DNA of 64,000 nucleotides from Proteromonas lacertae (taxonomy: Eukaryota > Sar > Bigyra > Opalinata > Proteromonadidae): assembly GCA_002245135.1 (NCBI GenBank), contig NGBS01000876.1, positions 216,188 to 280,187 of the forward strand. The letters run 5' to 3'. The first letter of the stretch is position 1; each line of letters begins with the position of its first letter. The notes below the pieces were generated by a model, which made no database searches, was not told where the DNA came from, and was given only the letters and a program-made list of their open reading frames with translations. A program made the translations under genes and the position numbers. Below, piece after piece: positions 1-12,598 of the stretch.

Positions 1-135
1 AATATTAAATCTATTTTGAAATTCAAACGAATATATTTTTGAAACTATTAATTCGTTAACAAATAGCGCAGCATTATTAATAATATCATTAAAATATAAA
101 CAACAATAAAGTAAAAGTAAATATTAATATATCTA

Positions 136-1179
136 TTAATAATCTGTTATATAATGAGCAATTGTCTTTGCTTTCATACCAATTGTTCCTCCTATCTTTA
201 TTAATCTCTGAACTTCATTTAAAGCATTTCTAAGTAATGCTATCGAATTATCTCGAAGATTTCTTTTATATGGCAAGTCATCATTTCTATTGATTGGGGT
301 TGTTAAAGGATCAAGAAATCCTTCCAAAAATGTCAATGCATTAATAATATACAAATCAATACTGGATTTAATTAATGGAATAAATCGAGGTAAAAATAGG
401 AATAATACTTCATATGTATATACAAATCTTCCTCTATAATTCTCGGGTAAATTATTTACACTCACGTCTAAGAATGAAGATACCAAACCATAATCAAACG
501 TATTGAGTATATTATTGAAAGCTTTAAGGTAATTGTTATGTGCTACTAAATCAAGTGCAATCTAAATAAATTAATGATATACAATATATTTAATATTACA
601 TACTTCTAACTGAGATTGTCGATTTAATAGAATTGTTCTTACTAAACTGGAGTCTGATACCACTTCTTGTACTGAATTAGACTAATTACATAATATTATT
701 ATACAGCAATATATACTGAATTTGAATAATGTCTTTGAGGAGGTAGTTTTGATGGACTGTTTCTTCGTTTTTGTTGCTGTGGTTGTGGTCTTTCTTCTTT
801 ACGATCAGCTCTAAGAGGAGGATCATTTCTTGATTGAGATTTTATATAAAAAGTATAGACTATAGGTGAACCTCCAAATTTTATTCTATCTCCGTCATTT
901 AAATATACTTTTTCTTTTTTACGTAATATATCATTCACATAAGTCCCGTTTGAAGAAGTTTCTTCATACACAAACTAACAAAATAATAAATGGTTGATAC
1001 AATGTTATCTTGTGTTAATCTAATGTATCCATGGTGATTTGATACGCTTGGTTCTTTAATTACCTAAAATGAGTTTAAAGAATAAATACAATATCAGCTT
1101 TTGGATCTCTCCCTATCATAGTTTCATGATGAATCAGATCTATGATTTCAGCATCACTAACAAGTGTAGCATAAGCCAT
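136..1179 (-). CDS. FHA domain fused to katanin p80 con80-like domain
   Basis: Start MAYATLVSD at 1179; four introns (1064-1089, 975-1000, 682-716, 562-603) give about 304 residues. Residues ~20-90 carry an FHA phosphothreonine-binding fold: GRD, SVSNHHG and SSNGTYVN are the usual signature positions. A P/Q/R-rich linker follows. The last ~150 residues (helices around LNRQSQLEIALDLVAHN, LLFLFLPRFIPLIKSSI, LRNALNEVQRLIK) resemble the con80 domain by which katanin p80 binds the p60 severing ATPase. The WD40 propeller of ordinary p80 is absent. Inference: a microtubule-severing regulator targeted by phospho-binding. It is divergently paired with RRP1, with 70 bp between starts. FHA is sure; con80 rests on my recall of its helix pattern. 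Confidence 0.7.
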
Positions 1180-1249
1180 TATTTTAATTTTTAAAAACTG
1201 AAGTTCTTGGTGCGGAATAAAACTCCCCAAAATTCATTTTTGTCATTTC

Positions 1250-2566
1250 ATGGAAGTCGAAGAGGGAGCTGATAAATACACAGTATTTGCTTTAAACCTT
1301 GTATCCAAGAACAAAAAAGTTCAAAATGATAGTATTGAAACACTTAAAAAGTATAATTCAAATAATTATATTTGATGTAGATTTTTCTCAAGAACAAAAC
1401 CATTTAACGAAGAAGAATTGCAAAAATTTATGGAAGCTATATATTATGCAATGTGGAGTGCTGATGGTGAAGAATGTCAGTTTGCTTTTATAGATGTAAT
1501 TTGTAAATTAATATATTGTCGTCCAACAAATGAAGAAAGTGTTAAATATATAGATTCAATTTTCACTATTTTGGTTGATAAATGGTCAGGTATAGATTAC
1601 CACCGAGTTGATAAATTTTACAAGTTAATACGTAACTTTTTATATGAAACATTTGTATTTTTACATAAATGTGAATGGAAATCCGAATTAGTTAATTCAT
1701 TTGTAGAAATTTTAGAAAAAATCTTTAGTAATGTAGAAGAAGGAGCGAAAAACCATATTTTAGATATATTTTATGAAGAATTGAATATTGCTGATAAATC
1801 TATTCCAGGTGATATTCTGAAACAATTCTTCACATTTTTCTTAGATCATTTTATAAATGAAAATAAATTTGAAGTAAAAAGATATGTTGATGATATATTT
1901 AAAGGTTTAATAAATACTTATGAATTATTTAGTGATAGTAACAAAAACAATGATGAAAAGAAAAAGAAGAAGAAGAATAAGAAGCAATCAAAACAAAAGA
2001 AAGAAAATAATGATGAAGTAAAAGAAGAAGGAGAAGAAGAAGGAGAGGATAAAAAAGTATTTTATAACTGTGATATAAGAGATTATTTACAATTATTATT
2101 CACCTATGCATCTGTAAAGAAAATGAATGGTAAAAGAAGAAAAGTATTGTATGAAATATATAATGAATATAAAAATAAAGCGATAGAATTATTCCCAAAT
2201 TCTGGAATGCCTGATGTTGTTCTTCCAGTAGAAACAGCTGAGAATTTGGAAGAAATTGAAAAAATAAATGACATAAAAGAGAGTAATATCGAAGAAGAAG
2301 AATCTTTGGATGAAGAAGATAATGATGAAAATGATGAAGAAGATGAAGATGTAGAAGATGTAGAAGAAAATAAAGAGGATAATAAAAAAGAAAAATCAAA
2401 GAAGAGAAAGAGAGTATCATTCAACGATGTTCCATTAGATGAAAATAATGAACCATACACTAAAAGACCAAAGATTAGATATCCAAGTGTAAAGAAACAA
2501 AAAGCAAAGATGGTGAAAGTGAAAATGCCAAAGAGAAGAGTTGGTAAAAAGAGAAGAAAGGTGTAA
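1250..2566 (+). CDS. RRP1: Ribosomal RNA processing protein 1 (Nop52 family)
   Basis: Start at 1250 and one 30-nt intron (1351-1380) give about 428 residues. The N-terminal ~220 residues show the Nop52 helical pattern (MEAIYYAMWSADGEECQ, DKWSGIDYHRVDKFYKLIR, FVFLHKCEWKSELV). The family acts in the nucleolus in 27S pre-rRNA processing for the large subunit. The second half is low-complexity: a KKKKKNKKQ patch, long acidic E/D runs and a very basic C-terminus (KMPKRRVGKKRRKV), typical of nucleolar proteins. The likely initiator word AAAATTCATTTTTG lies at 1229-1242, just upstream of the start. The short intron is needed to join the first 33 codons. Confidence 0.85.
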
Positions 2567-2714
2567 ACAATGAGAGTATGTTTTTTTTTAGTTTTTTATT
2601 GATGTTTTGATTCATTACTATTTTTTCCACTAAATCATTCATAAACACTAATAATAATAAGAAGAAGAAGAAAAATATAATCACTCTCTCTTCCCCAAAT
2701 TAATGTGTAATTAA

Positions 2715-3767
2715 TTAATTAATTTGTTCTTTTTCCCATTCTTTATCTTCAATATTCTGTTTAAACAAACAAACATCTTCATCACCTGAAGCAACAGCTA
2801 AACATTGTCCACTATGATTCCAATTCACATTCCACACAATACCATTCATTGTTGCAATATTCTTATGACTCCAATCGCCATTTAATTCATTTTGACTCCA
2901 AATCATCACTTGCTTATCATTACCTCCACTAGCTATTGTATTTGAAGGTAAACCTGCTGAAGGTGACCAACTTACACTTCTAACTGAATCTTTATGACCT
3001 GATAATTCGAATTCTTTTTTCCATTCATTTTCTACACCAAAGGCATTAGAACCACCTACTGCATTACTATTTGAACAATGACTGTAAATTCTAATTACAT
3101 TATCACTTGAACCACAGACAAATCGATATATTGTGTGATTACTTTTATCTTGATAACCTAAATGATGGAATGGTGCCCAGCTAATTGAATTAATTCCCAT
3201 ATTACAGCATTTAATACTTTTCTTCTCCCAAGTACTGTCAGCTATACAATATAAATAATATTTTTAATTATAAATACGTCTGAATGATAGTAAATATATG
3301 ACTCCATCGGCTGAACCACAACATAAGACTAATCCTAGTTCATGAGGTCCCCATGCTAAGCAATTAATTGATAAATTATTTTCATGAAATGTATAAACAG
3401 CATCAAAACGACCACGGGATACTTCTTTGTGAATCACTACACTTCCATCATATGAGCAGGATGCAAGATAAATTCCATTTTTAGGATGAGACCAGACTAC
3501 TTGCCACACTGGACCTGAATGACTATTAAATAAAATTGATAAATTATTGAAAATACACAGCAAGTTCAGCAATTTGAGCAGAATTTTCACCATTTACATC
3601 AAATATTTTAATTTTTCCATCTGAAGAACATGTTGCTAGTTTTGTTCCATAAAAGTCAAGTTCTGCGTCATGCTATTATCATACACTAAATATGGTAGAA
3701 ATACGATCATATCTTCATGGTTTGTTTGAATACATGCAGTTGATACTTGTGGCTGGGGAGATTCCAT
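2715..3767 (-). CDS. SEC13: SEC13, COPII coat and nuclear pore WD40 protein
   Basis: Start MESPQPQVS at 3767; introns 3673-3704, 3523-3556 and 3242-3277; about 316 residues, the usual Sec13 length. Six WD40 repeats are visible. Diagnostic stretches are [51 protein letters not shown] and [18 protein letters not shown], which match Sec13 rather than Seh1 or generic WD40 proteins. Sec13 pairs with Sec31 in the outer COPII cage at ER exit sites and with Nup145C/Nup96 in the Y-complex of the pore. It lies convergent to RRP1 with about 150 bp between stops. Confidence 0.93.
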
Positions 3768-3950
3768 AGAAAAGAAAGATTAAATATTTGAGAATTTTAT
3801 GCAAAATAGATTATCAAGCATGCATTCGAACTTCCATAATTTTTATTTTCCCAAACAAAACATTTATTAAGATGAGTATACCATTAATTAGTAATAATAA
3901 TAGTGCAAAGAGAGATAATGAGTTCAAATTAATGTTGTAGTTGATAATGT

Positions 3951-6900
3951 CTATATATCATCATCACTATCCAACATATTATTCTCTTCAACATGACCAC
4001 TCAATGGATCTTCGTCATTATTATTATCTTCATCAGAAAGAATTGAATCACCTTTAATTGTTGGTAGTTGATCTTCATCTAATGGTGGTTGTACTTCTTC
4101 TGGTTTTTCATCCTCTGGTTCAGCAAATTCATTTACTTCTTCTTCTTCTTCTTCTTCTTCTTTTGGTTTTTCTTCTTCCTCCTCTTGTTGTTGTGGTTTT
4201 GGCTCTTCTATTTCTTCTTCTTCTTCTTCTTGTGGTGCTGGAGGTGCAGATTCATCAGCTTCAACTACATCATTATCAACAACTAATTCATTCTCATTCT
4301 CATTCTCTTTATGGATAATGGCTGTTTGAAATTCTGGTGATTGTTCCTCTGCTTCTGGATCAGCATCTTCTTCATTATAGTATTGTTCATCTTCTTCCTG
4401 TTGTTGTTGTTTTTGTTGTTGTTTTGTTGTTTCTGTTGATCTTGTTGTCGTTGTTCTTGATAATCTCTTTCTTGTTGATCAATATTAATATTAATCTTTA
4501 AACCGCTGTTATTCAATGCTTCTTGTACTACAGTCTTTTGTTCTTCAGTATATTCATCTAAATAACTATTTACTTCAATATCAGGATGATCTTTTATATA
4601 ATTACACATCATTCTCAAATGAGATGAGTAAGGAATAATATAATTTTGTACTTTTTCGATTTCTTCTCGAATTATATCAAACATGGTGATTAAATATTCA
4701 TCTCCAAATTCATGTTGATCAGCTAAGGATCTTAATAAATCACCAAACATTCTACCATGAACTGTATATACTTCTTCAGTAATTTCGTCTACTTTAGCAT
4801 AACATAATTCACAGAGTAATAAGTAAAATGAGTTGTACATTTGAGTACCATATGTTTTCCATGTTCTACAGTTGAATAATTGAGAATATAACTTCAATGT
4901 TTGAATTAAATCATAGTGAACGAATGGTTCATTATTATTGTTTCTTTCTACAAAGGCTAATCTGTTAATTATCTTATTAATCAATGTAAATTGTGCTTCA
5001 TATTCAATACCTTCTGGTTCTAATTTAATCAACATATTGATGATTGCTTTTAATACTTCTTGACCTGTATAAATGTGAGTCATATGAGATATCAATCCAT
5101 GAATATAACCTTTGTATTTCTCTACTTGTTCATCAGCTAATGGTGGATAGGTTATTGTAGCAATTAAGTGTTTGAATAATTGAGATTTGTTATTATCAGA
5201 TACTTCACTAATGAATAATTCATTGTTTAGGATTGTTGATAGACATAATGTTACATTATAAATCATTGCTACATCCATTTCAGTTAATGGAATAACTTTA
5301 GTACCTCTTGCTACAACCAATATGTTTAACAACTTCTCAATAATACGGTTAATATCAAAGGTTGTAGGTATATTTGGATAATCACATATTGTTAATAAAT
5401 CTTGCATTAATTTAGTAGTCTTATTGTATGGTTTTGGTTCTTTTGTTGCTAAAGATTGTGGGAAGCAAAGAATTGAATATTTATCTAAGATAATATCAAA
5501 TTGAGTGATTAAATCATTGTATAATTTAGTATAATAGTCTTCATCAGGTAATTCCTGTTCTAATGATTCTTCTGGTGGCATTGATTCATCTACTTCTTGT
5601 ATAGATGTATTTACATCAAATCTATAATCAGCCATTCTTGAGCTAACACTTCTATTACTTGCAGTGCTTTTACTTCTTTCTACATTATTACTTGATGTTG
5701 ATCTAGATTCTTTTTCTTTTGGTATTTCCTGATTGACTAATTCTTCAGATTCTTCAGCTGGTGGTTCTTCATATTGATCTTCATTAGGTGAATATTTACG
5801 TTGATCATCTTCAACATCTTGTTCGAATGAGTTTTCATCTTCAATATCAACATCTTCAACTTCAATATCTGGATTTTGTACTAACATTAATGTATGTTCA
5901 TCATTCTCTAATTCAGGGAAATATTGTAAGAAATCTGATAAATCCATCTTAGTGAATTGATATATTAATCTCAAAATATCAATACAAGTTGGACGATAAG
6001 CTTTCTTATGTAAATAAGCCATCACAATTGGTTGAACTGGTTCAATATCCTTATCTTCAAGATTAATCATAAATAAATCTCTAATTGTATTCAAACATTC
6101 TCTTCTTTGTATTCTAGTTACATACTCTTGAATTGTTTCAATTAATGATTGGAATATAACATCTCTTGAATATATTAATGAAATATGACAGATTGCTTCT
6201 CTACCAGATTGTCTTACATCCTTCTTCTTATTGGGGAAGATACTGTCTAATATTGGTTTATAGATAATCTCCCATTCTTCATCTAACATTTGGTATCTTA
6301 TATCATATAAGAACATAGTAATATCAGTTAATGTTTTCATTGTCTTAATGTTTGGAACAGTGTAAGATTTCTTAGAAATTGCTGATTTGAAGATGTATAA
6401 TATAATATCGAATATTGATGCATAATTATGAGCATTTCTAATATCATTTCTTCCTTCTAATAATATATCATAAGCAGCAAAGTAATCAATATCTCTCACT
6501 ATCTTTCTAGTCACTAATTCAAAGAATTTAGTTGGAACGAATGGTTTCATTTTCTTGTAGATTGTGTAAACATGAACATGCTTCTTTTTCTCAGGTAAAC
6601 CGTAGTATTGTCTGTTATATTCTTCTTCACTATCCACTTCAGTATCAGATACTTCACCAGTATAATAATCAGGGTAGAATTTAAGATGACTTAATCTTTC
6701 ATACTTTTCATCTTTTGAACATAAGCTGAATAAAGTGACTATTGGTTCTTTCTCTTCTGCTTTTAATCCTCCACTTGTTTTCTTCTTTCTTAATGATTTA
6801 TTTAATCTTGATTTTCTAGCTTTCTTTGTTGCTTCGCTCTTCTTTTGATTCATTTCTGTTACATCCTCTGGTTTTTGTGTCTTACTAGTACCTCTTCTTT

Positions 6901-7180
6901 GTTTAACTTTCAATGAGTTATATTTGAATGGAATTGGATTAATATCATTATCTTTATAAACCCAATATAACTTCTCTTTAATAGCAGCATTAGAATCAGC
7001 AATATTCACTATTAAATCCTTTGATACTTTAGGAATTAAACAGGCCATTACATCAGCAGCAATATCTCTTGTTTGTTCACTGTTATGGATTAATACTTTG
7101 GCAACATGGCGTGTTGTATCAACTAACTTTTCTTTCAAACTTTTGGCATACTTTAATAACCATTTTAATATATCATATTT

Positions 7181-7218
<38 letters not shown>

Positions 7219-8509
7219 TATATACGTTAGTCATATTAATAGCATTACATATATATGGCATAATACTATTAAATATCTCTTTCATTACACTTTCACCATA
7301 ATGACACCAACTATCTAAAGTGTTATATAATACAGTAATAAACTGTCTTTGTTTACTATTAGTAAATGCCATTAATGTTGGCATAATGATATGATTGTAT
7401 TGTATAATGTTATTACTACCAGATTTACCTATATAACCAACAAATTCTAATAATATCAACTGTAAATTGGCATTTTTATCAGTTTCTAGTTTATTCTTTG
7501 CTGCTTTCAATAGATTCACAATTACAGTTGGTATGTTTGGTGTAAAATGTTGTGTTTGTAATAATAATCCACAATCGATATAGGCTTGTTTCATTACTGC
7601 CCAGTTAGCTGCTCTGGCTGTTATTATGGCATGGTACTTTGTTATTTCTCTCATTGCATCACTGTCGTGATATTTGAACTTGGATGGTGAAGAGGATGAT
7701 TCGTTTAATGCCACTATATATATAATATAATATAATATAAATATACTCTTTGATTCTACTTTTCTTTGTACTTTAGGAGGACATTCATTGATAATATTCT
7801 CCTTATCATCAGGAAACTTCTGTACAAATCCACTTACTAACTCAACTATAGCTTCTTGTACATAAATGCTTGTATCTAAACAACAACTATTGAATTTATC
7901 AGTTAGAATGAGATCATGAACCATGTCGATTGTGTAGTTGTCACTTTCTGATATAATATACTGTAAAGTGTTTAATCTGACATTCTCATATGGTTGATCA
8001 ATACTAATATAGTCATAATAAAGGGAATAATCGAATTTTTCATCTTCTTGACCAATTCCGAATTGGTTTAAAGCGTTAAATGTTTCAACTATTATAAATT
8101 ATAGAAAATTGATATACATATTGCACTTTGAAGCTCTTCAGCAAGAATTTTGAATAATCCCATTAAGAATTCAATTAAAAATTTACCCTAATGACATTAG
8201 ATACTTATGAATTATACTTTATCTGGGAATGGGCTTTGTAATTTAATTAAAATGTTTCTAATTGTAGTAACTCCTGATATAATCACTTGCAAATTTCCAC
8301 TGGTAGAAGCTTCCATGAGTTGTTTTATAATTGAAGTACATTTGCTAGGAGCGAGACTGAAATCATCCTGACATGCTGAATTGATTTGTTCAAATGCACT
8401 AATTCGATCTTTAGGTTCGACACTCTTGAACTATAGAATTAATAAATGTGACAGTTGATACTGACTGTTGGATTGACAAATCCCTAAAAATCAAATCCAC
8501 ACTGGTCAT
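3951..8509 (-). CDS. XMAP215/CKAP5-like TOG-array protein
   Basis: Start MTSVDLIFRD at 8509; at least five short introns; about 1,450 residues of HEAT helices. A TOG-like block is visible at roughly residues 230-400 (ARAANWAVMKQAYIDC, YNHIIMPTLMAF, VLYNTLDSWCHYG, DILKWLLKYAKSLKEKL, HNSEQTRDIAADVMACL) and matches the helix order of XMAP215 TOG domains. A second helical block (NKKKDVRQSGREAICHISL) resembles TOG3/4. Expected role: microtubule polymerase at plus ends and spindle or basal bodies. The conserved frame stops at 4283, but a different frame continues to 3951 with an acidic tail of ~125 residues; the switch falls in a CAA-rich tract at ~4395-4440. Alternative: another HEAT family. No XMAP215 C-terminal domain is recognised. 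Confidence 0.55.
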
Positions 8510-8587
8510 TGATTTTCTGTTGGAACTATTGAAAATAAATAACTGCGTTAAATACCTCATCTATGCAAAATGAATTTTTTTGAAGTG

Positions 8588-8610
8588 ACTTGATCAAACA
8601 AAAGCTCGAA
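8588..8610. promoter_or_regulatory. Paired promoter word ACTTGA / GCTCGAA
   Basis: ACTTGA at 8588-8593 and GCTCGAA at 8604-8610, about 80 bp upstream of the TOG-protein start on the minus strand. The same pairing occurs at 9076-9096 and 35814-35834. Function is inferred from position only. Confidence 0.4.
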
Positions 8611-9075
8611 TGATTCTAACGGTTAATCAAATGATTTAATTTGAAAATTTGAAATGGACTGAATACTTTTGATGTGAATGATTTTTATAAATGAATACCA
8701 TGTAGTATATATATTCAAAAATGCTTAAAATGGGAATAAAATATGCTAGATCCTCTGTTTACACATTTAGTTAAGAAAGTTATCTAAGGGTATTAACATT
8801 GTCATTTAAAATAAGATTGATAAATGATATTGTATTTAATACAATTTTCGTGTAAGTTATCCAAAAACTTCACATAGATTATAATTATTAAATATTATCT
8901 TATAAGATATACTTACACTTCTGTGAATATTTTCATTTGCTATTTTTTGAAGATTCAAATTATAAATGTTTTCTTTATTTTAATGCTTCTAACTATTGCT
9001 ATGATCATAATTACTTCATTTTTAATGTTTTTGTTCTCATTATGTTCACATTTATAAAGATATTTCAAAAATATC

Positions 9076-9096
9076 TTGGCTTGAGAAAAGCTCGAA
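9076..9096 (+). promoter_or_regulatory. Paired promoter word TTGGCTTGA / GCTCGAA
   Basis: TTGGCTTGA at 9076-9084, then GCTCGAA at 9090-9096, about 100 bp upstream of the VHS-protein start. The pair is repeated almost exactly at 35814-35834 in another divergent promoter. Confidence 0.45.
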
Positions 9097-9193
9097 ACAG
9101 TTTTATATTTTTTATTCTTATCTTCATATGAAGTCTGTTACATCGTATTTATTTCACAGAAAAAAGTTACCAGGTATGAACGGATTTATATAG

Positions 9194-12100
9194 ATGATAG
9201 AATCTCGTTTTAGTGCTCAACTGACTGAATTAGTGTCAGGCCCTTTTCTTATACAGGAACATGTTGAAGAAGTATTTTATCTTATTTTTATTGCAGTTTA
9301 TAAAACGAATCAATAACTCAATTCTACCGAACACTTGTCCAGAGTGTATTCAAGAAATTGACTTAATATTAAACTCGCCAAAACATTCAACCACAACTAA
9401 AGCTAATGCAATAGTATATCTTTTTATTTAATTGTTGTAAAATATACAATCTTTAATTGTTTTTACTTTATTTGATCTACTGACATATGGAAGTGAAAAA
9501 TTTCCGAAGTTCAATGGATGAATTCCTAATGAGAACATTAAAAAGAATAATTAAATATCATGAAGATACAGAATTAGAATTGTTATTAAAACCATTAGTG
9601 AAAAAATGGGCTAAAGAATTCATTAATGAAAAATACAAAGAAGGTGTAAAATACTACATAGAACTAGGTGATAAATTATTCACTAGAGGATTAATAGAAA
9701 TGAATTCAGCAGATTCAGCTCAAAGTAATTTTGCTCATAGAATAGTCTCAATGGAATCACTAAACAATGTAAATGGATATGCCAGTGTAGTAATTCGTCC
9801 AAATAAAGAAATAGATAGAGTAAAAGAAGAAGAAGAAACAACCAGCAATAGAAGAGATTCAATAGATGTTGTAATGACAAAGAAAGAAGAGAGTAAGCCA
9901 AGTGTAGTTGGATTAGATTTAGAAACATTGAATGATAAGTGTGTAAAAGTATTAAAAGAAGCAAAAGAAGTGAATCAAACTGGAAAAGGTGTAGAAAAAT
10001 GTTTAAAGAAATTAATAAAATTAAAATCATTGATTGAAGCTACTTTAGATTCACAGAAAGATATTGATATTAGTAAAAGAGAATGGTTTCAAGGTGTGGA
10101 AACTAAAATGTCTAAAGTGATCGAAAGATTTAATGAATTATCAAATGAATCAAAAGAAAGTGATGAAAGTGAAAATGGTGAGAGTGATACAGATAATGAG
10201 ATTGAACATATAAGTGTAGTGAAAAAAAATTCAAAGAAACATATAAAACAAGTAGAAGAAGAAGAAGAAGAATATGAAAAAGAAGTGGAAGATGAAAAAC
10301 CAAGAAAGAAATCAATATCTAACAGACATCTCCATTCAAAAGAGGAGAATGAAGAAAATAGTGAGAATAAACATCGAAAACATTCAAGTAGACATTTGAA
10401 AGAGGATAAACAACAAAATGAAAAAGATGTGGAAGAAGGATTGAGAAAGAAATCATTATCAAATAAACACCTTCATTCAAAAGAAAGTAATGAAGAAGTT
10501 AATGAAAATAAAGGTAGAAAGCATTCAAATCTACATTTGAACCAAGGACAACAACAACAATTAGAAACAAAAGTGGAAAAAGAAAAAGAGAAAAATCATA
10601 AGCATCATCATAAAGAGCAGAAGAAAGAAGAAAAAGAAAAAGAGGAAGATAATGATGATGAAGAAAAAGAATCAAAATTACCACCTCCTCCATCTACTCT
10701 TCATATAGTTACATCTCCTCCTCCAGACCAAACAAATCAAAAAAGACAAAGAACTGCTTCCTTACCATCACCATCTTATGATTCATCTAAACCATCAACA
10801 AATGTTTTTAATTATAATAACAATCAAAGAAATATGGATTTAACCAAATCAATAAGTGATGTTTCAATTTCATCTCATAATCTTAATCTCTCATCTAGAC
10901 AACTAAGTAAATCAACATCACATTTAGGATCTAAAACAAGTGGTAAACCTCCATTAAGTCCTGCTAGTTTGAAAAGAAAAGAAATGCAACAGCTAATATC
11001 ACCAGTAGGAGGAAGAAATACATCAATTCCTCAACAAAGACAATTTTCACCTACTAATCCATTTTTAAATCCTGAAATTGTTAATAATACAAGACATCAA
11101 AGATCTAATTCTGATCAAATATTTAACTCTATTTCTGGAATAACTAATCCATTCTTAAAACCTCCGCCACCACCTGCTCCAAAGATTCCTAACTTTAATA
11201 ATCCATTGAAAGTATATCTAGATACACCATCAGGGAAATTAGAGCCAATTGAAGAAAGAGAGTATATTAATTTACTGTTTATTGTTTTTAATATAGTTCA
11301 AATTGGGATTTAGGAAATAATGATTTAGATATTAAAGATATTGTATATATGAATGTTTATAGTTTATATTTCATAGTTGCAAAAGAAAGAAAATGATACT
11401 GCAAACCCATTCTTAGGTTCAACAACTCCAAAGAAAGAGAATTTATCATCAAGACATATCACAGGTAAAAATCCGTTTGAAAGTCCAACAATAGTTGAAG
11501 AAGAAGTAGAACAACCACAACAAAAACCAGTAACAGCACCATCACAAGTAACAAATCCATTCATAAAATTACAGAAAGAATCAAGTGATTCGTCAGTACC
11601 GAAGAATCCATTTCAAGGGATATCAGATGCAAATCCATTTAGTAATACAAGAACTCGAAGTAACTCAATGCCTGTTGATTCATCATCCACCAATTTGTTT
11701 ACCAATCCTTATTTCATGAGTCAAACTACAACCTTTAATAATTCATCTCCATCAAATATATTTACTCAAAAACAACAACCTGCAACAGAAAGTAGAAAAA
11801 GATTTAGTACAAATCCATTTGATATGGTTGATGATGAAGATGTAATAAGAGCAGCAAATGAAGATTTCACACCTGTAGCTGATGAATTGGATAAAGAAAA
11901 AGAATTACCAGATCATCAAGAAACAGTAGAAGAAAAACCAGAAGATGAAGTGGTAGAAAAACCAGAATCTAATTCTGATTTATTTGCTTCAATGTTTGCT
12001 TTCAATCCAGAACCACCACCACAACAACAATCATCTGAAGAAGGTGAAGAGAAAAAAGAATCAAATTCTGATTTGTTTGCATCTATGTTTGATTCTATTG

Positions 12101-12258
12101 AGTCAAAACCAGATGCAATAGAAGAACAAACCAAAGTTGATGATATAGAATCACCCAAAAAGCCAACAGTGAGTGACCAGTTTATATCGTCAATGTTAAA
12201 CACAATACCTGATAAGGTTGAATTAAATAATAAAAATAGTGAAGAAAATAAAAACTAA
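9194..12258 (+). CDS. VHS-like domain adaptor with NPF and DLF motifs
   Basis: The N-terminal ~130 residues (starting MIESRFSAQLTEL) look like a VHS/ENTH-type superhelix; FRSSMDEFLMRTLKRIIK and PLVKKWAKEFINEKY match the last VHS helices. The rest is disordered. Eight NPF tripeptides (EH-domain ligands) lie in the C-terminal third, and SNSDLFASMF occurs twice (clathrin/AP-2 type motif). This architecture is that of an endocytic or endosomal clathrin adaptor. Introns include one within 9271-9300, two around 11266-11374 that join the two NPF-rich exons, and one between ~9414 and ~9497 whose acceptor I could not fix, so the exact sequence near residue 65 is uncertain. Confidence 0.65.
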
Positions 12259-12479
12259 AAACTAAATATCAAACTGTATAACTATATACTCTTAATTTGT
12301 TTAAATGATTATAAATATAGTTTTTAATATTATTGTGTATTAACTTTATTTTGTTCTGTAAAGGGTTATATAGAACTTATACCTCTTTTTGTTATTTTGT
12401 TTTAATTAATCACATAAATAATTATATATATAAAGATTGTAATATAACATTAAATAAATAAATTTCTGCAAGTATTTGT

Positions 12480-12495
12480 GGTGTTCAAAAACACC
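12480..12495 (-). promoter_or_regulatory. Histone-type 3' stem-loop after H1
   Basis: On the minus strand the sequence GGTGTTTTTGAACACC folds into a perfect 6-bp stem with a 4-nt TTTG loop. This is the exact geometry (6-bp stem, U-rich 4-nt loop, GG at the base) of the replication-dependent histone mRNA stem-loop bound by SLBP. It lies ~40 nt after the extended H1 stop at 12535 and ~100 nt after the first in-frame stop. Confidence 0.6.
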
Positions 12496-12598
12496 GGAAA
12501 AATACTCTACAAGATATTGTAAGTATCAACAAATTTAAGCAGATTCAGCTTCTGTCTTGTCAGCACCTTTTTTACCTCCTTTCTTTGGACTTTTCTTC

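Larger units (their letters stand above)
8510..9193. other. 684-bp divergent intergenic region
   Basis: AT-rich space between two divergent starts (8509 minus, 9194 plus). It holds two copies of a paired word: ACTTGA...GCTCGAA at 8588-8610 and TTGGCTTGA...GCTCGAA at 9076-9096. An open frame at 8937-9131 is hydrophobic, AT-driven and looks non-coding. No RNA gene seen. Confidence 0.5.

Noticed and set aside
4058-4318. Leu/Val-rich and Phe-rich open frames on the plus strand
   Set aside because: They are antisense readings of the GAA-rich acidic tail of the TOG protein.
10130-10693. Leu- and His-rich minus-strand frames within the adaptor gene
   Set aside because: Antisense of the low-complexity charged region.
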